Numbered from the stretch's first letter, positions 19,202-29,711 are shown. The stretch: DNA of 64,000 bases from Pseudomonas sp. 2FG (GCF_005502935.1 NZ_SCMP01000012.1:96994-160993); one strand, 5' to 3'. Notes: generated by a model from the letters alone, not told the origin. Translations and numbers: made by a program.

Positions 19202-20563
19202 ATGTCCCTGGGATTCGACTTTATTAATTCCCTGCTTGAAGAAGATAAGGAGAAGGGCATCTACCGCTGTAAGCGTGAGATGTTCACCGATCCCCGGCTG
19301 TTCGAGCTGGAGATGACCCACATCTTCGAGGGTAACTGGTTGTATCTCGCCCATGAGAGCCAGATCCCCGAGAAGAACGACTACTACACCACCACCATGG
19401 GGCGTCAGCCGATTTTTATCGCGCGCAACAAGGACGGTGTGCTCAACGCCTTCATCAACGCCTGCAGCCACCGTGGTGCCATGCTTTGCCGTTTCAAGAG
19501 CGGCAACAAGGCCACCTACACCTGTCCGTTCCATGGCTGGACCTTCAACAACTCGGGCAAGCTGCTCAAGGTCAAGGATCCAGCTGAAGCCGGCTACCCG
19601 GACAGCTTCAACTGCGATGGCTCCCACGACCTGAAGAAGGTCGCGCGCTTCGAGTCCTACCGTGGCTTCCTGTTCGGCAGCCTGAAAGAGGACGTGGCGC
19701 CGCTGGAAGACTTCCTCGGCGAGTCGAAGAAGATCATCGACATGATCGTCGACCAGTCCGCCGATGGCCTGGAAGTGCTGCGCGGTGCCTCCACCTATGT
19801 CTACGAAGGCAACTGGAAGCTGCAGGCCGAGAATGGTGCCGACGGCTACCACGTCACCGCCGTGCACTGGAACTACGCCGCCACCCAGCAGCAGCGCAAG
19901 CTGAAAGAAGCCGGTGACGATATCCGCGCCATGAGCGCCGGCGGCTGGGGCAAGAAGGGCGGTGGTTTTTACTCCTTCGAGAACGGCCACCTGCTGCTGT
20001 GGACCCGCTGGGACAACCCGGAAGACCGTCCGCTGTTCGCCCTGCGCGACAAGCTCGCCGGCGAGTTCGGCGAGGCGCGTGCCGACTGGATGATTGGCAA
20101 CTCGCGCAACCTCTGCCTGTACCCGAACCTGTACCTGATGGATCAGTTCGGCTCGCAGCTGCGCATCGCCCGGCCGCTGTCGGTGGACAAGACCGAAGTC
20201 ACCATCTATTGCATCGCGCCCAAGGGTGAGAGCGCCGAGGCGCGTACCCGGCGCATTCGTCAGTACGAGGACTTCTTCAACGTCAGCGGCATGGCCACTC
20301 CTGACGATCTGGAAGAGTTCCGTGCCTGCCAGCAGGGCTTCGCCGGTCGCGCCATGGAGTGGAACGATATGTCCCGCGGTGCCGAGCACTGGGTGGAAGG
20401 TGCTGATGAAGCCGCGCAAGAAATTGATCTCAAACCCAAGCTCAGCGGCGTGCGCACCGAAGACGAAGGCCTGTTCGTGTTGCAGCACCATTACTGGCAG
20501 CAGCAGATGATCGAGGCGCTGAAAAAACAGCAGGAACAGCTGATCCATGTGGAGGGCGCGTAA
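19202..20563 (+). CDS. benA: Benzoate 1,2-dioxygenase large (alpha) subunit
   Basis: 453 residues from ATG 19202, with GGAGG upstream. It is the catalytic oxygenase subunit that dihydroxylates benzoate to the cis-diol. The Rieske [2Fe-2S] ligands are C88, H90, C108 and H111 (NACSHRG and YTCPFHGW). The mononuclear iron site lies in [16 protein letters not shown] near residue 215. It is first in benABCDK behind the BenR boxes. The next gene starts right after the stop. Confidence 0.97.
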   Translation: MSLGFDFINSLLEEDKEKGIYRCKREMFTDPRLFELEMTHIFEGNWLYLAHESQIPEKNDYYTTTMGRQPIFIARNKDGVLNAFINACSHRGAMLCRFKSGNKATYTCPFHGWTFNNSGKLLKVKDPAEAGYPDSFNCDGSHDLKKVARFESYRGFLFGSLKEDVAPLEDFLGESKKIIDMIVDQSADGLEVLRGASTYVYEGNWKLQAENGADGYHVTAVHWNYAATQQQRKLKEAGDDIRAMSAGGWGKKGGGFYSFENGHLLLWTRWDNPEDRPLFALRDKLAGEFGEARADWMIGNSRNLCLYPNLYLMDQFGSQLRIARPLSVDKTEVTIYCIAPKGESAEARTRRIRQYEDFFNVSGMATPDDLEEFRACQQGFAGRAMEWNDMSRGAEHWVEGADEAAQEIDLKPKLSGVRTEDEGLFVLQHHYWQQQMIEALKKQQEQLIHVEGA

Positions 20564-21052
20564 ATGAGCATGACTTACGACGCCGTGCGCGACTTCCTCT
20601 ACCGTGAAGCGCGCTACCTGGACGACAAGCAGTGGGACGAGTGGCTGGAGTTGTATGCCGGCGACGCGACCTTCTGGATGCCGGCCTGGGATGACCGCGA
20701 CCAGTTGGTGGAAAACCCGCAGACCGAAATCTCGCTGATCTGGTACGGCAACCGCAGCGGTCTGGAAGACCGCGTATTCCGCATCCGTACCGAGCGTTCG
20801 AGTGCCACCATCCCGGATACGCGTACTTCGCACAACATCAACAACATCGAGATCCTCGAGCAGGCCGATGGTGTGTGCAAGCTGCGTTTCAACTGGCACA
20901 CCATGAGCTTTCGCTACAAGGTCGTCGATCACTTCTATGGCACCAGCTTCTACACCCTCGATACCAGCGGCCCGAACCCGCTGATCAAGGCCAAGAAGGT
21001 GGTGTTGAAGAACGACTACGTGCGCCAAGTCATCGACGTTTATCACCTCTGA
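20564..21052 (+). CDS. benB: Benzoate 1,2-dioxygenase small (beta) subunit
   Basis: 162 residues; ATG 20564 directly follows the benA stop (TAAATG). It has the NTF2-like small-subunit fold of ring-hydroxylating dioxygenases, with the typical FLYREARYLDDKQWDEWLELYAGDATFWMPAW start and the KKVVLKNDYVRQVIDVYHL end. It is structural in the alpha3beta3 oxygenase. Confidence 0.96.
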   Translation: MSMTYDAVRDFLYREARYLDDKQWDEWLELYAGDATFWMPAWDDRDQLVENPQTEISLIWYGNRSGLEDRVFRIRTERSSATIPDTRTSHNINNIEILEQADGVCKLRFNWHTMSFRYKVVDHFYGTSFYTLDTSGPNPLIKAKKVVLKNDYVRQVIDVYHL

Positions 21053-21209
21053 ACACGGCCTGAAGCCCCGCGTCGGCTCGGGCCCTATTTGCACCGCCGC
21101 CAGCAGCACGCACTCCTTGCGCGTGAGCGCTGCACGGCTGGCTGCAAGGGTCAGAGCGGCGCATGGGCCACCTGCCAGGGTGTAACCACTGCTTAAAGCG
21201 AGGTGTGCC

Positions 21210-22220
21210 ATGAGCCACAAGATCGCACTGAATTTCGAAGACGGGGTCACCCGTTTCATTGACGCCAATGTCGGCGAAACCGTCGCCGATGCCGCCTATC
21301 GTCAGGGCATCAACATTCCCTTGGATTGCCGTGACGGTGCTTGCGGTACCTGTAAGTGCTTCGCCGAAGCCGGCCAGTACGATCAGGGCCAGGACTACAT
21401 CGAAGATGCCCTGAGCGAAGACGAAGCCGAGCAGGGCTTCGTGCTGACCTGCCAGATGCGTGCCGAGAGCGATTGCGTGATCCGCGTGCCGGCCTCTTCG
21501 GATGTCTGCAAGACCCAGCAGCACAGCTTCGAGGCGGCGATCAGCGCGGTGCGCCAACTGTCCGACAGCACCATTGCCTTGTCGATCAAGGGCGAGTCGC
21601 TGAGCAAACTGGCGTTCCTCCCTGGCCAGTACGTCAACCTCAAGGTCCCGGGCAGCGAGCAAACCCGCGCTTACTCGTTCAGCACCCTGCAGAAAGACGG
21701 CGAAGTCAGCTTCCTGATTCGCAACGTGCCGGGCGGGCTGATGAGCAGCTTCCTCACCGGGCGGGCCTTGGCCGGCGACAGCATGACCCTGGCCGGGCCT
21801 CTGGGCAGCTTCTACCTGCGCGAGATCAAGCGGCCGCTGTTGCTGCTGGCCGGCGGTACTGGCCTGGCACCCTTCACCGCGATGTTGGAAAAGATCGCCG
21901 AGCAGGGTAGCGCGCATCCGCTGCACCTGATCTATGGGGTGACCAACGATTTCGACCTGGTCGAGATGGACAAGCTCGAGGCCCTGGCGGCGCGGATTCC
22001 CAACTTCACCTTTAGTGCCTGCGTGGCCAGCCCGGACAGCAGCTACCCGCAGAAGGGTTACGTGACCCAGCACATCGCGCCCAGGCACCTCAATGACGGT
22101 GATGTCGATGTCTATCTGTGTGGCCCGCCACCCATGGTCGAGGCCGTCAGCCACTACATCCGCGAGCAGGGCATCCAGCCAGCGAACTTCTATTACGAGA
22201 AGTTCGCCGCCAGCGCCTAA
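21210..22220 (+). CDS. benC: Benzoate 1,2-dioxygenase electron-transfer component
   Basis: 336 residues, preceded by GCGAGGTG. The N-terminal plant-type [2Fe-2S] ferredoxin domain has the cysteine set CRDGACGTCKC ... LTCQM. The FAD/NAD(P) reductase domain follows, with RAYSFST for FAD and LLAGGTGLAPFTAMLE for NADH. It passes electrons from NADH to BenAB. The 157 bases between benB and benC are unusually long for this operon and hold only weak inverted sequence. Confidence 0.96.
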   Translation: MSHKIALNFEDGVTRFIDANVGETVADAAYRQGINIPLDCRDGACGTCKCFAEAGQYDQGQDYIEDALSEDEAEQGFVLTCQMRAESDCVIRVPASSDVCKTQQHSFEAAISAVRQLSDSTIALSIKGESLSKLAFLPGQYVNLKVPGSEQTRAYSFSTLQKDGEVSFLIRNVPGGLMSSFLTGRALAGDSMTLAGPLGSFYLREIKRPLLLLAGGTGLAPFTAMLEKIAEQGSAHPLHLIYGVTNDFDLVEMDKLEALAARIPNFTFSACVASPDSSYPQKGYVTQHIAPRHLNDGDVDVYLCGPPPMVEAVSHYIREQGIQPANFYYEKFAASA

Positions 22221-22277
22221 ATGCTCCTTTGGTTCGCTTACTGCGTAAGCGGGCCGGTTTTATTCGGGTAGATGAGT

Positions 22278-23054
22278 ATGAACAAGCGTTTTCAAGACAA
22301 GGTTGCAGTGATCACCGGTGCCGCACAGGGCATTGGTCGCCGCGTGGCCGAGCGCATGGCTGCCGAAGGTGCTCGCCTGGTGCTGGTCGACCGCTCCGAG
22401 CTGGTGCATGAGCTGGCCGAACAACTGGCTGGTGTTAGCGAGGTGCTGACCCTGACCGCCGACCTTGAGCAGGCTGTCGAGTGTCAGCGGGTGATGGCTG
22501 CAGCAGTCGAGCGTTTTGCGCGCCTGGACATCCTGATCAATAACGTCGGCGGCACCCTCTGGGCCAAGCCGTTCGAGCACTACCAGGCGAACGAGATCGA
22601 GGCCGAAGTGCGTCGCTCGCTGTTCCCCACCCTGTGGTGCTGCCACGCCGCGCTGCCGCAGATGCTCGAGCAGGGCCGTGGTGCCATCGTCAACGTTTCC
22701 TCGATCGCCACCCGCGGCGTCAACCGTGTGCCCTACGGCGCGGCCAAGGGCGGTGTTAACGCCCTGACCGCCTGCCTGGCGTTCGAGACCGCCGAGCGTG
22801 GCATTCGCGTCAACGCCACTGCGCCGGGCGGCACCGAAGCGCCGCCGCGGCGTATCCCGCGCAACAGTGCCGAGCCGAGCGCGCAGGAGAAGGTCTGGTA
22901 CCAGCAGATCGTCGACCAGACCCTCGACAGCAGCCTGATGAAACGCTACGGCAGCATCGACGAGCAGGCCGGCGCGATTCTCTTTCTGGCCTCCGACGAC
23001 GCGGCCTACATCACCGGTGTCACCTTGCCAGTGGGCGGGGGTGACCTGGGTTGA
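22278..23054 (+). CDS. benD: 1,6-dihydroxycyclohexa-2,4-diene-1-carboxylate dehydrogenase
   Basis: 258 residues from ATG 22278 (an ATG two codons earlier is possible; GGG at 22266-22268 favours 22278). It is a short-chain dehydrogenase: TGxxxGIG motif VITGAAQGIGRRVAE, NNVGG, catalytic Ser and the YGAAKGG Tyr-Lys pair. It oxidises and decarboxylates the benzoate cis-diol to catechol, feeding CatA encoded downstream. Confidence 0.95.
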   Translation: MNKRFQDKVAVITGAAQGIGRRVAERMAAEGARLVLVDRSELVHELAEQLAGVSEVLTLTADLEQAVECQRVMAAAVERFARLDILINNVGGTLWAKPFEHYQANEIEAEVRRSLFPTLWCCHAALPQMLEQGRGAIVNVSSIATRGVNRVPYGAAKGGVNALTACLAFETAERGIRVNATAPGGTEAPPRRIPRNSAEPSAQEKVWYQQIVDQTLDSSLMKRYGSIDEQAGAILFLASDDAAYITGVTLPVGGGDLG

Positions 23055-23128
23055 GTCCGTTCGCTCAGCCGCCTCAGGGATAGCCACGCCAGGACGCATC
23101 AGCACTACAACAACAAGAGTCCTATGCC

Positions 23129-24469
23129 ATGCGCAAGACCGACGTACACCACATCATCGACAACGCACGCTTCAACCGCTTCCACTGGATGGTGCTGTTC
23201 TGGTGTGCCCTGATCATCATCTTCGACGGCTATGACCTGGTCATCTACGGCGTGGTATTGCCGCTGATCATGAAAGAGTGGGGCCTGACCCCGCTGGAAG
23301 CCGGTGCCCTGGGCAGCTATGCGCTGTTCGGCATGATGTTCGGCGCGCTGTTCTTCGGCCCGCTGGCCGACAAGATCGGCCGCAAGAAGGCCATCACCCT
23401 CTGCGTGGTGCTGTTCAGCGGCTTCACCGTGCTCAACGGCTTCGCCGACAGCCCCACGGAGTTCGGTATCTGCCGCTTTATCGCCGGCCTCGGCATCGGC
23501 GGGGTGATGCCCAACGTGGTGGCGCTGATGAACGAATACGCGCCGAAGAAGATTCGCAGCACCCTGGTGGCCATCATGTTCAGCGGCTACTCGGTGGGCG
23601 GCATGCTCTCCGCCGGCCTGGGTATGGTGCTGATTCCGCAGTTCGGCTGGCAGGCGGTGTTCTTCGTCGCCGGTATTCCGTTGTTGCTGCTGCCGCTGGT
23701 GGTTTATCTGCTGCCGGAATCGGTCGGTTTCATGCTGCGCAAGGGCCGCACCGAAGAGGCCCGTCAGGTACTCAAGCGGGTCGATCCGGCCTATGACCTG
23801 CGCGCCGACGACCAACTGCAAATGGCCGCGGTGAAATCGACCGGCACGCCGGTACTGCAACTGTTCAGTGATGGTCGCGCACTGCGCACCCTGATGCTCT
23901 GGCTGGCGTTCTTCTGCTGCCTACTGATGGTTTATGCGTTGAGCTCCTGGTTGCCGAAACTGATGGCCAACGCCGGCTACAGTCTGGGTTCCAGCCTGTC
24001 GTTCCTGCTGGTACTGAACTTCGGCGCGATCTTCGGCGCCATCGGCGGCGGGGTGATGGGCGACAAGCTCAACCTGCCGCGGGTGCTCGCGGTGTTCTTC
24101 GTCATCGCCGCGGTGTCGATCACTCTGCTCGGGATCAAGAGCCCGACCCCGGTGCTGTACCTGCTAATCGCCATCGCCGGCGCCACCACCATCGGCTCGC
24201 AGATCTTACTGTACGCCTGCGCCGCGCAGTTCTACTCGATGAATATCCGCTCCACCGGCCTCGGCTGGGCTTCGGGCATCGGCCGTAACGGCGCCATCGT
24301 CGGCCCGTTGCTCGGCGGCGCACTGCTGGGGATCAGTCTGCCACTGCAATACAACTTCATGGCCTTCGCCCTGCCGGGTGCGGTTGCCGCCATCGCCATG
24401 TCCGTGTTCGCCATCAGCAGCCAGCGCAGCAGCCGTGCCGCGCAGGCGTCTGTGGCCGCGGCTTCCTGA
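23129..24469 (+). CDS. benK: Benzoate MFS transporter
   Basis: 446 residues with twelve hydrophobic segments. The acidic first helix (FDGYDLVIYGVVLP) and the loop motif GPLADKIGRKKAITL are those of aromatic acid:H+ symporters, and its place after benD identifies BenK. An AACAACAA word is 20 bases ahead of the ATG, with AGAG nearby as ribosome site. Confidence 0.93.
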   Translation: MRKTDVHHIIDNARFNRFHWMVLFWCALIIIFDGYDLVIYGVVLPLIMKEWGLTPLEAGALGSYALFGMMFGALFFGPLADKIGRKKAITLCVVLFSGFTVLNGFADSPTEFGICRFIAGLGIGGVMPNVVALMNEYAPKKIRSTLVAIMFSGYSVGGMLSAGLGMVLIPQFGWQAVFFVAGIPLLLLPLVVYLLPESVGFMLRKGRTEEARQVLKRVDPAYDLRADDQLQMAAVKSTGTPVLQLFSDGRALRTLMLWLAFFCCLLMVYALSSWLPKLMANAGYSLGSSLSFLLVLNFGAIFGAIGGGVMGDKLNLPRVLAVFFVIAAVSITLLGIKSPTPVLYLLIAIAGATTIGSQILLYACAAQFYSMNIRSTGLGWASGIGRNGAIVGPLLGGALLGISLPLQYNFMAFALPGAVAAIAMSVFAISSQRSSRAAQASVAAAS

Positions 24470-24490
24470 CCACAACCTGCGGAATCTGAA

Positions 24491-25612
24491 ATGAGCCACT
24501 CCCTGATCGAAAGCATCGAGGCGATCATCGTCGATCTGCCGACCATCCGCCCGCACAAGCTGGCGATGCACACCATGCAGCAGCAGACCCTGGTGGTGAT
24601 CCGCCTGCGTTGCTCCGACGGCAGCGAAGGCCTGGGCGAGTCGACCACCATCGGTGGCCTGGCCTACGGCAACGAAAGCCCGGAGAGCATCAAGCAGAAC
24701 ATCGACAGCCACCTGGCGCCGCTGCTGCTCGGTCAGGACGCGGCCAATATCAACGCGGCCATGCTGCGCCTGGACAAGGCGGCCAAGGGCAACACCTTCG
24801 CCAAGTCCGGCCTGGAAAGCGCGCTGCTCGATGCCCAGGGCAAGCGCCTCGGCCTGCCGGTCAGCGAGTTGCTCGGCGGCCGCGTGCGCGACAGCCTGGA
24901 AGTGGCCTGGACCCTGGCCAGCGGCGACACCGCCAAGGACATCGCCGAAGCCGAGCACATGCTCGACATCCGCCGCCACCGCATCTTCAAGCTGAAGATC
25001 GGCGCCAACGAGGTCAACCAGGACCTCAAGCACGTCATCGCGATCAAGCGGGCCCTGGGTGACCAGGCCAGCGTGCGCGTCGACGTCAACCAGTACTGGG
25101 ATGAGTCACAGGCCCTGCGCGCCTGCCAGGTGCTCGGCGAAAACGGCATCGACCTGATCGAGCAACCGATCTCGCGGATCAACCGCAGCGGTCAGGTGCG
25201 CCTGAACCAGCGCAGCCCGGCGCCGATCATGGCCGACGAGTCGATCGAGAGCGTCGAGGACGCCTTCAGCCTGGCCGCCGACGGCGCCGCCAGCATCTTC
25301 GCCCTGAAGATCGCCAAGAACGGCGGCCCGCGCGCCGTGCTGCGCACTGCGGCAATCGCCGAGGCCGCCGGCATCGCCCTGTATGGCGGGACCATGCTGG
25401 AAGGCGCCATCGGCACACTGGCCTCGGCCCACGCCTTCGTCACCCTCAGGCAACTGACCTGGGGCACCGAACTGTTCGGCCCGCTGCTGCTGACCGAGGA
25501 AATTGTCACCGAGGCCCCGGTGTACCGCGACTTTCAGCTGCATGTACCGCGGACCCCAGGCCTCGGCCTGACGCTCGACGAAGAGCGCCTGGCGTTCTTC
25601 CGCCGTCCATGA
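24491..25612 (+). CDS. catB: Muconate cycloisomerase I
   Basis: 373 residues of the enolase superfamily, converting cis,cis-muconate to muconolactone in the cytoplasm. The catalytic lysines K167 and K169 (RIFKLKIGAN) match P. putida numbering. The metal-binding acids appear in VRVDVNQYW, LIEQPI and MADESIES. It lies 21 bases after benK, so catBCA is embedded in the ben operon. No catR gene is found nearby. Confidence 0.96.
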   Translation: MSHSLIESIEAIIVDLPTIRPHKLAMHTMQQQTLVVIRLRCSDGSEGLGESTTIGGLAYGNESPESIKQNIDSHLAPLLLGQDAANINAAMLRLDKAAKGNTFAKSGLESALLDAQGKRLGLPVSELLGGRVRDSLEVAWTLASGDTAKDIAEAEHMLDIRRHRIFKLKIGANEVNQDLKHVIAIKRALGDQASVRVDVNQYWDESQALRACQVLGENGIDLIEQPISRINRSGQVRLNQRSPAPIMADESIESVEDAFSLAADGAASIFALKIAKNGGPRAVLRTAAIAEAAGIALYGGTMLEGAIGTLASAHAFVTLRQLTWGTELFGPLLLTEEIVTEAPVYRDFQLHVPRTPGLGLTLDEERLAFFRRP

Positions 25613-25651
25613 GGTTACAAGCAATGGCCTGCCAGCCGAGGAGATGAACCC

Positions 25652-25942
25652 ATGCTGTTCCACGTAAAGATGACCGTAAAGCTGCCGGTGGATATGGACC
25701 CGGCCAAGGCCGCCCGGATCAAGGCAGACGAGAAAGAACTGGCCCAGCGCCTGATGCGCGAGGGCAAGTGGCGCCACCTGTGGCGCATCGCCGGGCAGTA
25801 CGCCAACTACAGCGTATTCGACCTGGACAGCGTGCAGGAACTGCACGACACCCTGATGCAGCTGCCGCTGTTTCCCTACATGGATATCGAGATCAACGCC
25901 CTGTGCCGCCACCCCTCGTCCATCCGTGAAGACGACCGTTGA
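25652..25942 (+). CDS. catC: Muconolactone delta-isomerase
   Basis: 96 residues, the family length, with GAGGAG ahead of ATG 25652. MLFHVKMTVKLPVDMDP and the RHPSSIR end are characteristic. It isomerises muconolactone to 3-oxoadipate enol-lactone, the point where the catechol and protocatechuate branches meet. Confidence 0.96.
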   Translation: MLFHVKMTVKLPVDMDPAKAARIKADEKELAQRLMREGKWRHLWRIAGQYANYSVFDLDSVQELHDTLMQLPLFPYMDIEINALCRHPSSIREDDR

Positions 25943-25977
25943 TTTCCAGCCATAACAACAATGCGAGGTAACCCCCA

Positions 25978-26910
25978 ATGACCCTGAACATTTCCCAAAC
26001 TGCCGAGGTACAGCAATTCTTCGAAGAAGCCAGCGGCTTCCTCAACGACCAGGGCAGCCCGCGGCTCAAGGCTGTGGTACGGCGCATCCTGCAAGACACC
26101 GCGAAAATCATCGAAGACCTCGAAGTGACGCCCGACGAGTTCTGGAAGGCCGTGGACTACCTCAACCGCCTGGGTGGCCGCAATGAAGCCGGCTTGCTGG
26201 TCGCAGGCCTGGGCCTGGAGCACTACCTCGACCTGTTGCAGGATGCCCAGGACGAGCAGGCCGGCCTGACCGGTGGCACCCCGCGCACCATCGAAGGCCC
26301 GCTGTACGTGGCCGGCGCACCGATCGCCCAAGGCGAAACGCGGATGGATGACGGCAGCGAAGCGGGCACGGTGATGTTCCTTCAGGGCGTGGTGCGCGAC
26401 ACCGAAGGCAAGCCAGTTGCCAATGCCGTCGTCGACCTGTGGCATGCCAACACCCAGGGCAACTACTCCTACTTCGACAAGAGCCAGTCCGAGTACAACC
26501 TGCGCCGGCGCATCATCACCGATGCCGAAGGCCGCTACCGCGCGCGCAGCATCGTACCGTCCGGCTACGGCTGCGCGCCGGATGGCCCGACCCAGGAAGT
26601 GCTCGACCAGCTCGGCCGCCACGGTCAGCGTCCGGCGCATATCCACTTCTTCATCTCCGCCCCGGGCTACCGCCACCTGACCACCCAGATCAACCTGGCC
26701 GGTGACAAGTACCTGTGGGACGACTTCGCCTACGCCACCCGCGAAGGTCTGGTCGGCGATATCCGCTTCGTCGAGGACGCCGAAGCCGCGCGTGCCCGTG
26801 GCGTGGACGGGCGCTTCGCCGAGGTCGACTTCGACTTCCAACTGCAGAACGCACCGGCTCCGGCCGCCGAGCAGCGCAGCAACCGTCCGCGCGCGTTGCA
26901 GCAAGCCTGA
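25978..26910 (+). CDS. catA: Catechol 1,2-dioxygenase
   Basis: 310 residues; GCGAGG precedes the ATG, and an AACAACAA word lies at 25954-25961. It is an intradiol Fe(III) dioxygenase that cleaves catechol to cis,cis-muconate. The helical N-terminal linker domain is followed by the catalytic core. Iron ligands are likely Y163 (GNYSY), Y197 (PSGYG), H221 and H223 (RPAHIHFF). It is third in catBCA. Confidence 0.97.
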   Translation: MTLNISQTAEVQQFFEEASGFLNDQGSPRLKAVVRRILQDTAKIIEDLEVTPDEFWKAVDYLNRLGGRNEAGLLVAGLGLEHYLDLLQDAQDEQAGLTGGTPRTIEGPLYVAGAPIAQGETRMDDGSEAGTVMFLQGVVRDTEGKPVANAVVDLWHANTQGNYSYFDKSQSEYNLRRRIITDAEGRYRARSIVPSGYGCAPDGPTQEVLDQLGRHGQRPAHIHFFISAPGYRHLTTQINLAGDKYLWDDFAYATREGLVGDIRFVEDAEAARARGVDGRFAEVDFDFQLQNAPAPAAEQRSNRPRALQQA

Positions 26911-26921
26911 GTTACCCAGCT

Positions 26922-26947
26922 CGACGGGAACCCGAGGGTTCCTGTCG
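26922..26947. terminator. Hairpin between catA and benE
   Basis: Eleven-base arms (CGACGGGAACC with 26937-26947, one G-T wobble) and a 4-base loop, 12 bases after the catA stop. No T-run follows, so it may only attenuate or protect the message. Confidence 0.45.
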
Positions 26948-27031
26948 CGCTGCATCGCCTGCGTCAGCCACAACAAGAGCGATCCGGACCCTGCGTCACG
27001 GATGGCCAGATGCGTCTTGCGACGAGGTCTT

Positions 27032-28258
27032 ATGAAAGCCTTGGTCAACGATTTTTCCCTGTCCGCCGTGGTGGCCGGGTTCATTGCCACCGTGATTTCC
27101 TACGCCGGTCCCCTGGTGATCATCTTCCAGGCGGCCGAAAGCGCCGGCATGTCCCACGCCGTGCTGTCGTCCTGGGTCTGGGCCATCTCCATCGGCAGCG
27201 CCGTGCTCGGCATAGTCCTCAGCCTGCGCTATCGCGTGCCCATCGTCATCGCCTGGTCGGCTCCGGGCTCGGCGTTGCTGGTTTCGCTATTGCCGCAGAT
27301 CAGCCTGGGCGAGGCGGTCGGCGCCTACATCGTGGCCAGCCTGATCATCTTCCTGGTCGGCATCTCCGGCGCCTTCGACCGCATCATCGGCAAACTGCCG
27401 GCGGCGATCTCCGCCGGCATGCTGGCCGGCATCCTGTTCGGCTTCGGCACCGGCCTGTTTGTCTCGCTGCAAGCAAAACCCTTCCTGGTGCTGGCGATGT
27501 TCGCCACCTACCTGCTGGTCAAGCGCCTGTCGCCGCGTTATGCGGTGATGGCGGTGCTGATTGTTGGCTGCTTGATTGCGCTAGTTAACGGTGAGCTGCG
27601 CCAGGAAGTGCTGGTGATCGGCTTGGCCACGCCGGTGTGGATCGGCCCCGAGTTTACCCTGTCGGCCAGCCTGAATATCGCCTTGCCGCTGGTGATGGTG
27701 GCGCTCACCGGACAGTTCGTGCCGGGCATGGCGGTGTTGCGCAATGCCGGCTACCAGACGCCAGCCCGCCCGATCATCAGCAGCAGTGCGCTGGGCTCGC
27801 TGCTGCTGGCCCCCTTCGGTTGCCATGGTCTCAATTTGGCGGCGATCACCGCGGCCATCTGTACCGGTCGCGAAGCCCACGAAGACCCGTCCAAGCGCTA
27901 TGTCGCCGGCGTGGTCGGTGGCCTGGCTTACCTGTTGCTGGGCCTGTTTGGCGCCACCCTGGTGTCGCTGTTCGGCGCCTTCCCCAAAGAGTTGATTGCC
28001 GCCCTGGCTGGCCTGGCGTTGTTCGCCGCCATCGCCGGTTCGCTGGCCGCTGCCATGGCCGTGCCAGATGACCGTGAGGCGGCACTGATCACCTTTCTGG
28101 TGACCGCTTCGGGCATGTCCTTTATGGGGCTGTCGGCGGCCTTTTGGGGGCTGGTGTTCGGCATCGCCGCCCATCTGCTGCTGAGTGCGCGGCGCACACC
28201 GGCAATAGCGCAGCCGCCGCTGCAGGCGACGGCCTTGGCCAAGGAGGCGGCGCGCTAA
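27032..28258 (+). CDS. benE: Benzoate/H+ symporter BenE
   Basis: 408 residues from ATG 27032 (MKALVNDFSLSAVVAGFIATVISYAGPLVIIF); the longer frame from 26702 overlaps catA and is rejected. About eleven to twelve hydrophobic segments and the FGCHGLNLAAITAAICTGREAHEDP region identify the BenE family of benzoate transporters. It is the second inner-membrane benzoate carrier of this cluster besides BenK. Confidence 0.93.
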   Translation: MKALVNDFSLSAVVAGFIATVISYAGPLVIIFQAAESAGMSHAVLSSWVWAISIGSAVLGIVLSLRYRVPIVIAWSAPGSALLVSLLPQISLGEAVGAYIVASLIIFLVGISGAFDRIIGKLPAAISAGMLAGILFGFGTGLFVSLQAKPFLVLAMFATYLLVKRLSPRYAVMAVLIVGCLIALVNGELRQEVLVIGLATPVWIGPEFTLSASLNIALPLVMVALTGQFVPGMAVLRNAGYQTPARPIISSSALGSLLLAPFGCHGLNLAAITAAICTGREAHEDPSKRYVAGVVGGLAYLLLGLFGATLVSLFGAFPKELIAALAGLALFAAIAGSLAAAMAVPDDREAALITFLVTASGMSFMGLSAAFWGLVFGIAAHLLLSARRTPAIAQPPLQATALAKEAAR

Positions 28259-28402
28259 GCGTACCCAGCCCCCCGAGTATTGCCGCCGCGTCTGCTGCGT
28301 GCCGGACGAGGCGGTAGTCACACCACCCACTTGTGTTGCCCGGCGTGTGCCCGGCAAGGGTGAAGCAACAGCACTATTTCAATAACAACAAAGAGCTAAA
28401 CG

Positions 28403-29689
28403 ATGAATCACTATCCGAATGTAAAGCCTGTCCTGCTCTCCGTCGCCGTTGCCCTCAGCTTGCCAGCCCTGGTGCAGGCGGCCGAAAGCGGCTTTATCGA
28501 AGACACCAGCGCCACCCTGCAAGCGCGCAATTACTATTTCAGCCGCGACTTTTCCGACATCGTCGGGCCCAACCGGCAGTCCAAGGCGGAGGAGTGGGCC
28601 CAGGGCTTTATCCTCAACCTCAAGTCCGGCTACACCCCCGGCACCGTCGGCTTCGGCGTGGATGCCATCGGCCTGCTCGGCCTCAAGCTCGACAGCAGCC
28701 GCGACCGGGTCAACACCGGTTTGCTACCGACCCTGGAAAGCGGCGAGGCCGCCGATGACTACAGCCGCCTGGGTGCGGCGCTGAAGGTAAAAGTCTCGAA
28801 GACTGAGCTGAAGGTCGGCGAGTTGCAGCCCAACCTGCCGGTGTTGACCTTCTCCGATATCCGCCTGCTGCCGCCCAGCTACCAGGGCGCCAGCATCGTC
28901 TCCAATGAGATCGCCGGGCTGACCCTGCAGGGCGGGCAACTGCACTCCACCAGCCTGCGTAACGAGGCGGGCGACGACAAGATGATGGCCATGCTCGGCC
29001 ACTTGCCGCAACGCGCTGGCAGCAGCGACCGCTTCAACTATGCCGGCGCCGATTACGCCTTCAATACCAACCGCACCTCGGTCGGGACCTGGTATGCGCA
29101 GCTGGAGGACCTCTACAACCAGCGCTTTGTCAGCCTCAAGCACAGTGAGCCGCTGGGCAACTGGGTGCTGGGTGCCAACCTCGGCTTTTATGACTCCAAC
29201 GAGGACGGCAAGCAGCTGATCGGCAAGATCGACAACCAGGCGTTCTTCTCCCTGCTGTCGGCCAAGCATGGCGGCCATACCTTCTATCTTGGCTACCAGG
29301 CGATATTCGGCGACCAGGCCTTCCCGCGGGTATTCGCCAACGTCAGCCCGCTGGGCAACGAGGTACCGACCTTCGAGTTCGCCTCGGCCGACGAGCGTTC
29401 CTGGCAGGTGCGCTACGACTACGACTTCAGCGCCATGGGCGTACCGGGTCTGATCGCCGGCGTGCGTTACCTCAAGGGCGATAACGTCGATGCACAGGCC
29501 ACCAATCGCGGTGGTCCGCGCTACGAGGGCAAGGACTTCGAGCGCGATCTGGATATCGGCTACACGGTGCAGAGCGGCCCGCTGAAGAACCTCGGCGTGC
29601 GCGTGCGTAACGTCACCGCCCGTTCCAACTACCGCACCGACATCGACGAGAACCGCCTGATCTTCAACTACACCTGGAACCTGCTCTGA
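28403..29689 (+). CDS. benF: OprD-family benzoate-type outer-membrane porin
   Basis: 428 residues with a signal peptide ending VQAAES. The start of the mature protein ([25 protein letters not shown]) and the barrel pattern to the C-terminal aromatic region are those of the OprD/OpdK family. Its position after benE fits BenF, an outer-membrane channel for aromatic acids. AATAACAACAA before the ATG contains two overlapping Crc/Hfq-like words. Confidence 0.9.
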   Translation: MNHYPNVKPVLLSVAVALSLPALVQAAESGFIEDTSATLQARNYYFSRDFSDIVGPNRQSKAEEWAQGFILNLKSGYTPGTVGFGVDAIGLLGLKLDSSRDRVNTGLLPTLESGEAADDYSRLGAALKVKVSKTELKVGELQPNLPVLTFSDIRLLPPSYQGASIVSNEIAGLTLQGGQLHSTSLRNEAGDDKMMAMLGHLPQRAGSSDRFNYAGADYAFNTNRTSVGTWYAQLEDLYNQRFVSLKHSEPLGNWVLGANLGFYDSNEDGKQLIGKIDNQAFFSLLSAKHGGHTFYLGYQAIFGDQAFPRVFANVSPLGNEVPTFEFASADERSWQVRYDYDFSAMGVPGLIAGVRYLKGDNVDAQATNRGGPRYEGKDFERDLDIGYTVQSGPLKNLGVRVRNVTARSNYRTDIDENRLIFNYTWNLL

Positions 29690-29711
29690 CCCATAGCTAA
29701 GCGTGCAACGA

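Noticed and set aside
18974..21268. Minus-strand 764-codon open frame opposite benA and benB
   Set aside because: It mirrors the codon bias of two certain genes (benAB), has low-complexity composition and no family pattern.
26702..27031. Long N-terminal extension of BenE
   Set aside because: Overlaps catA in another frame, and the family start is MKALVNDF at 27032.
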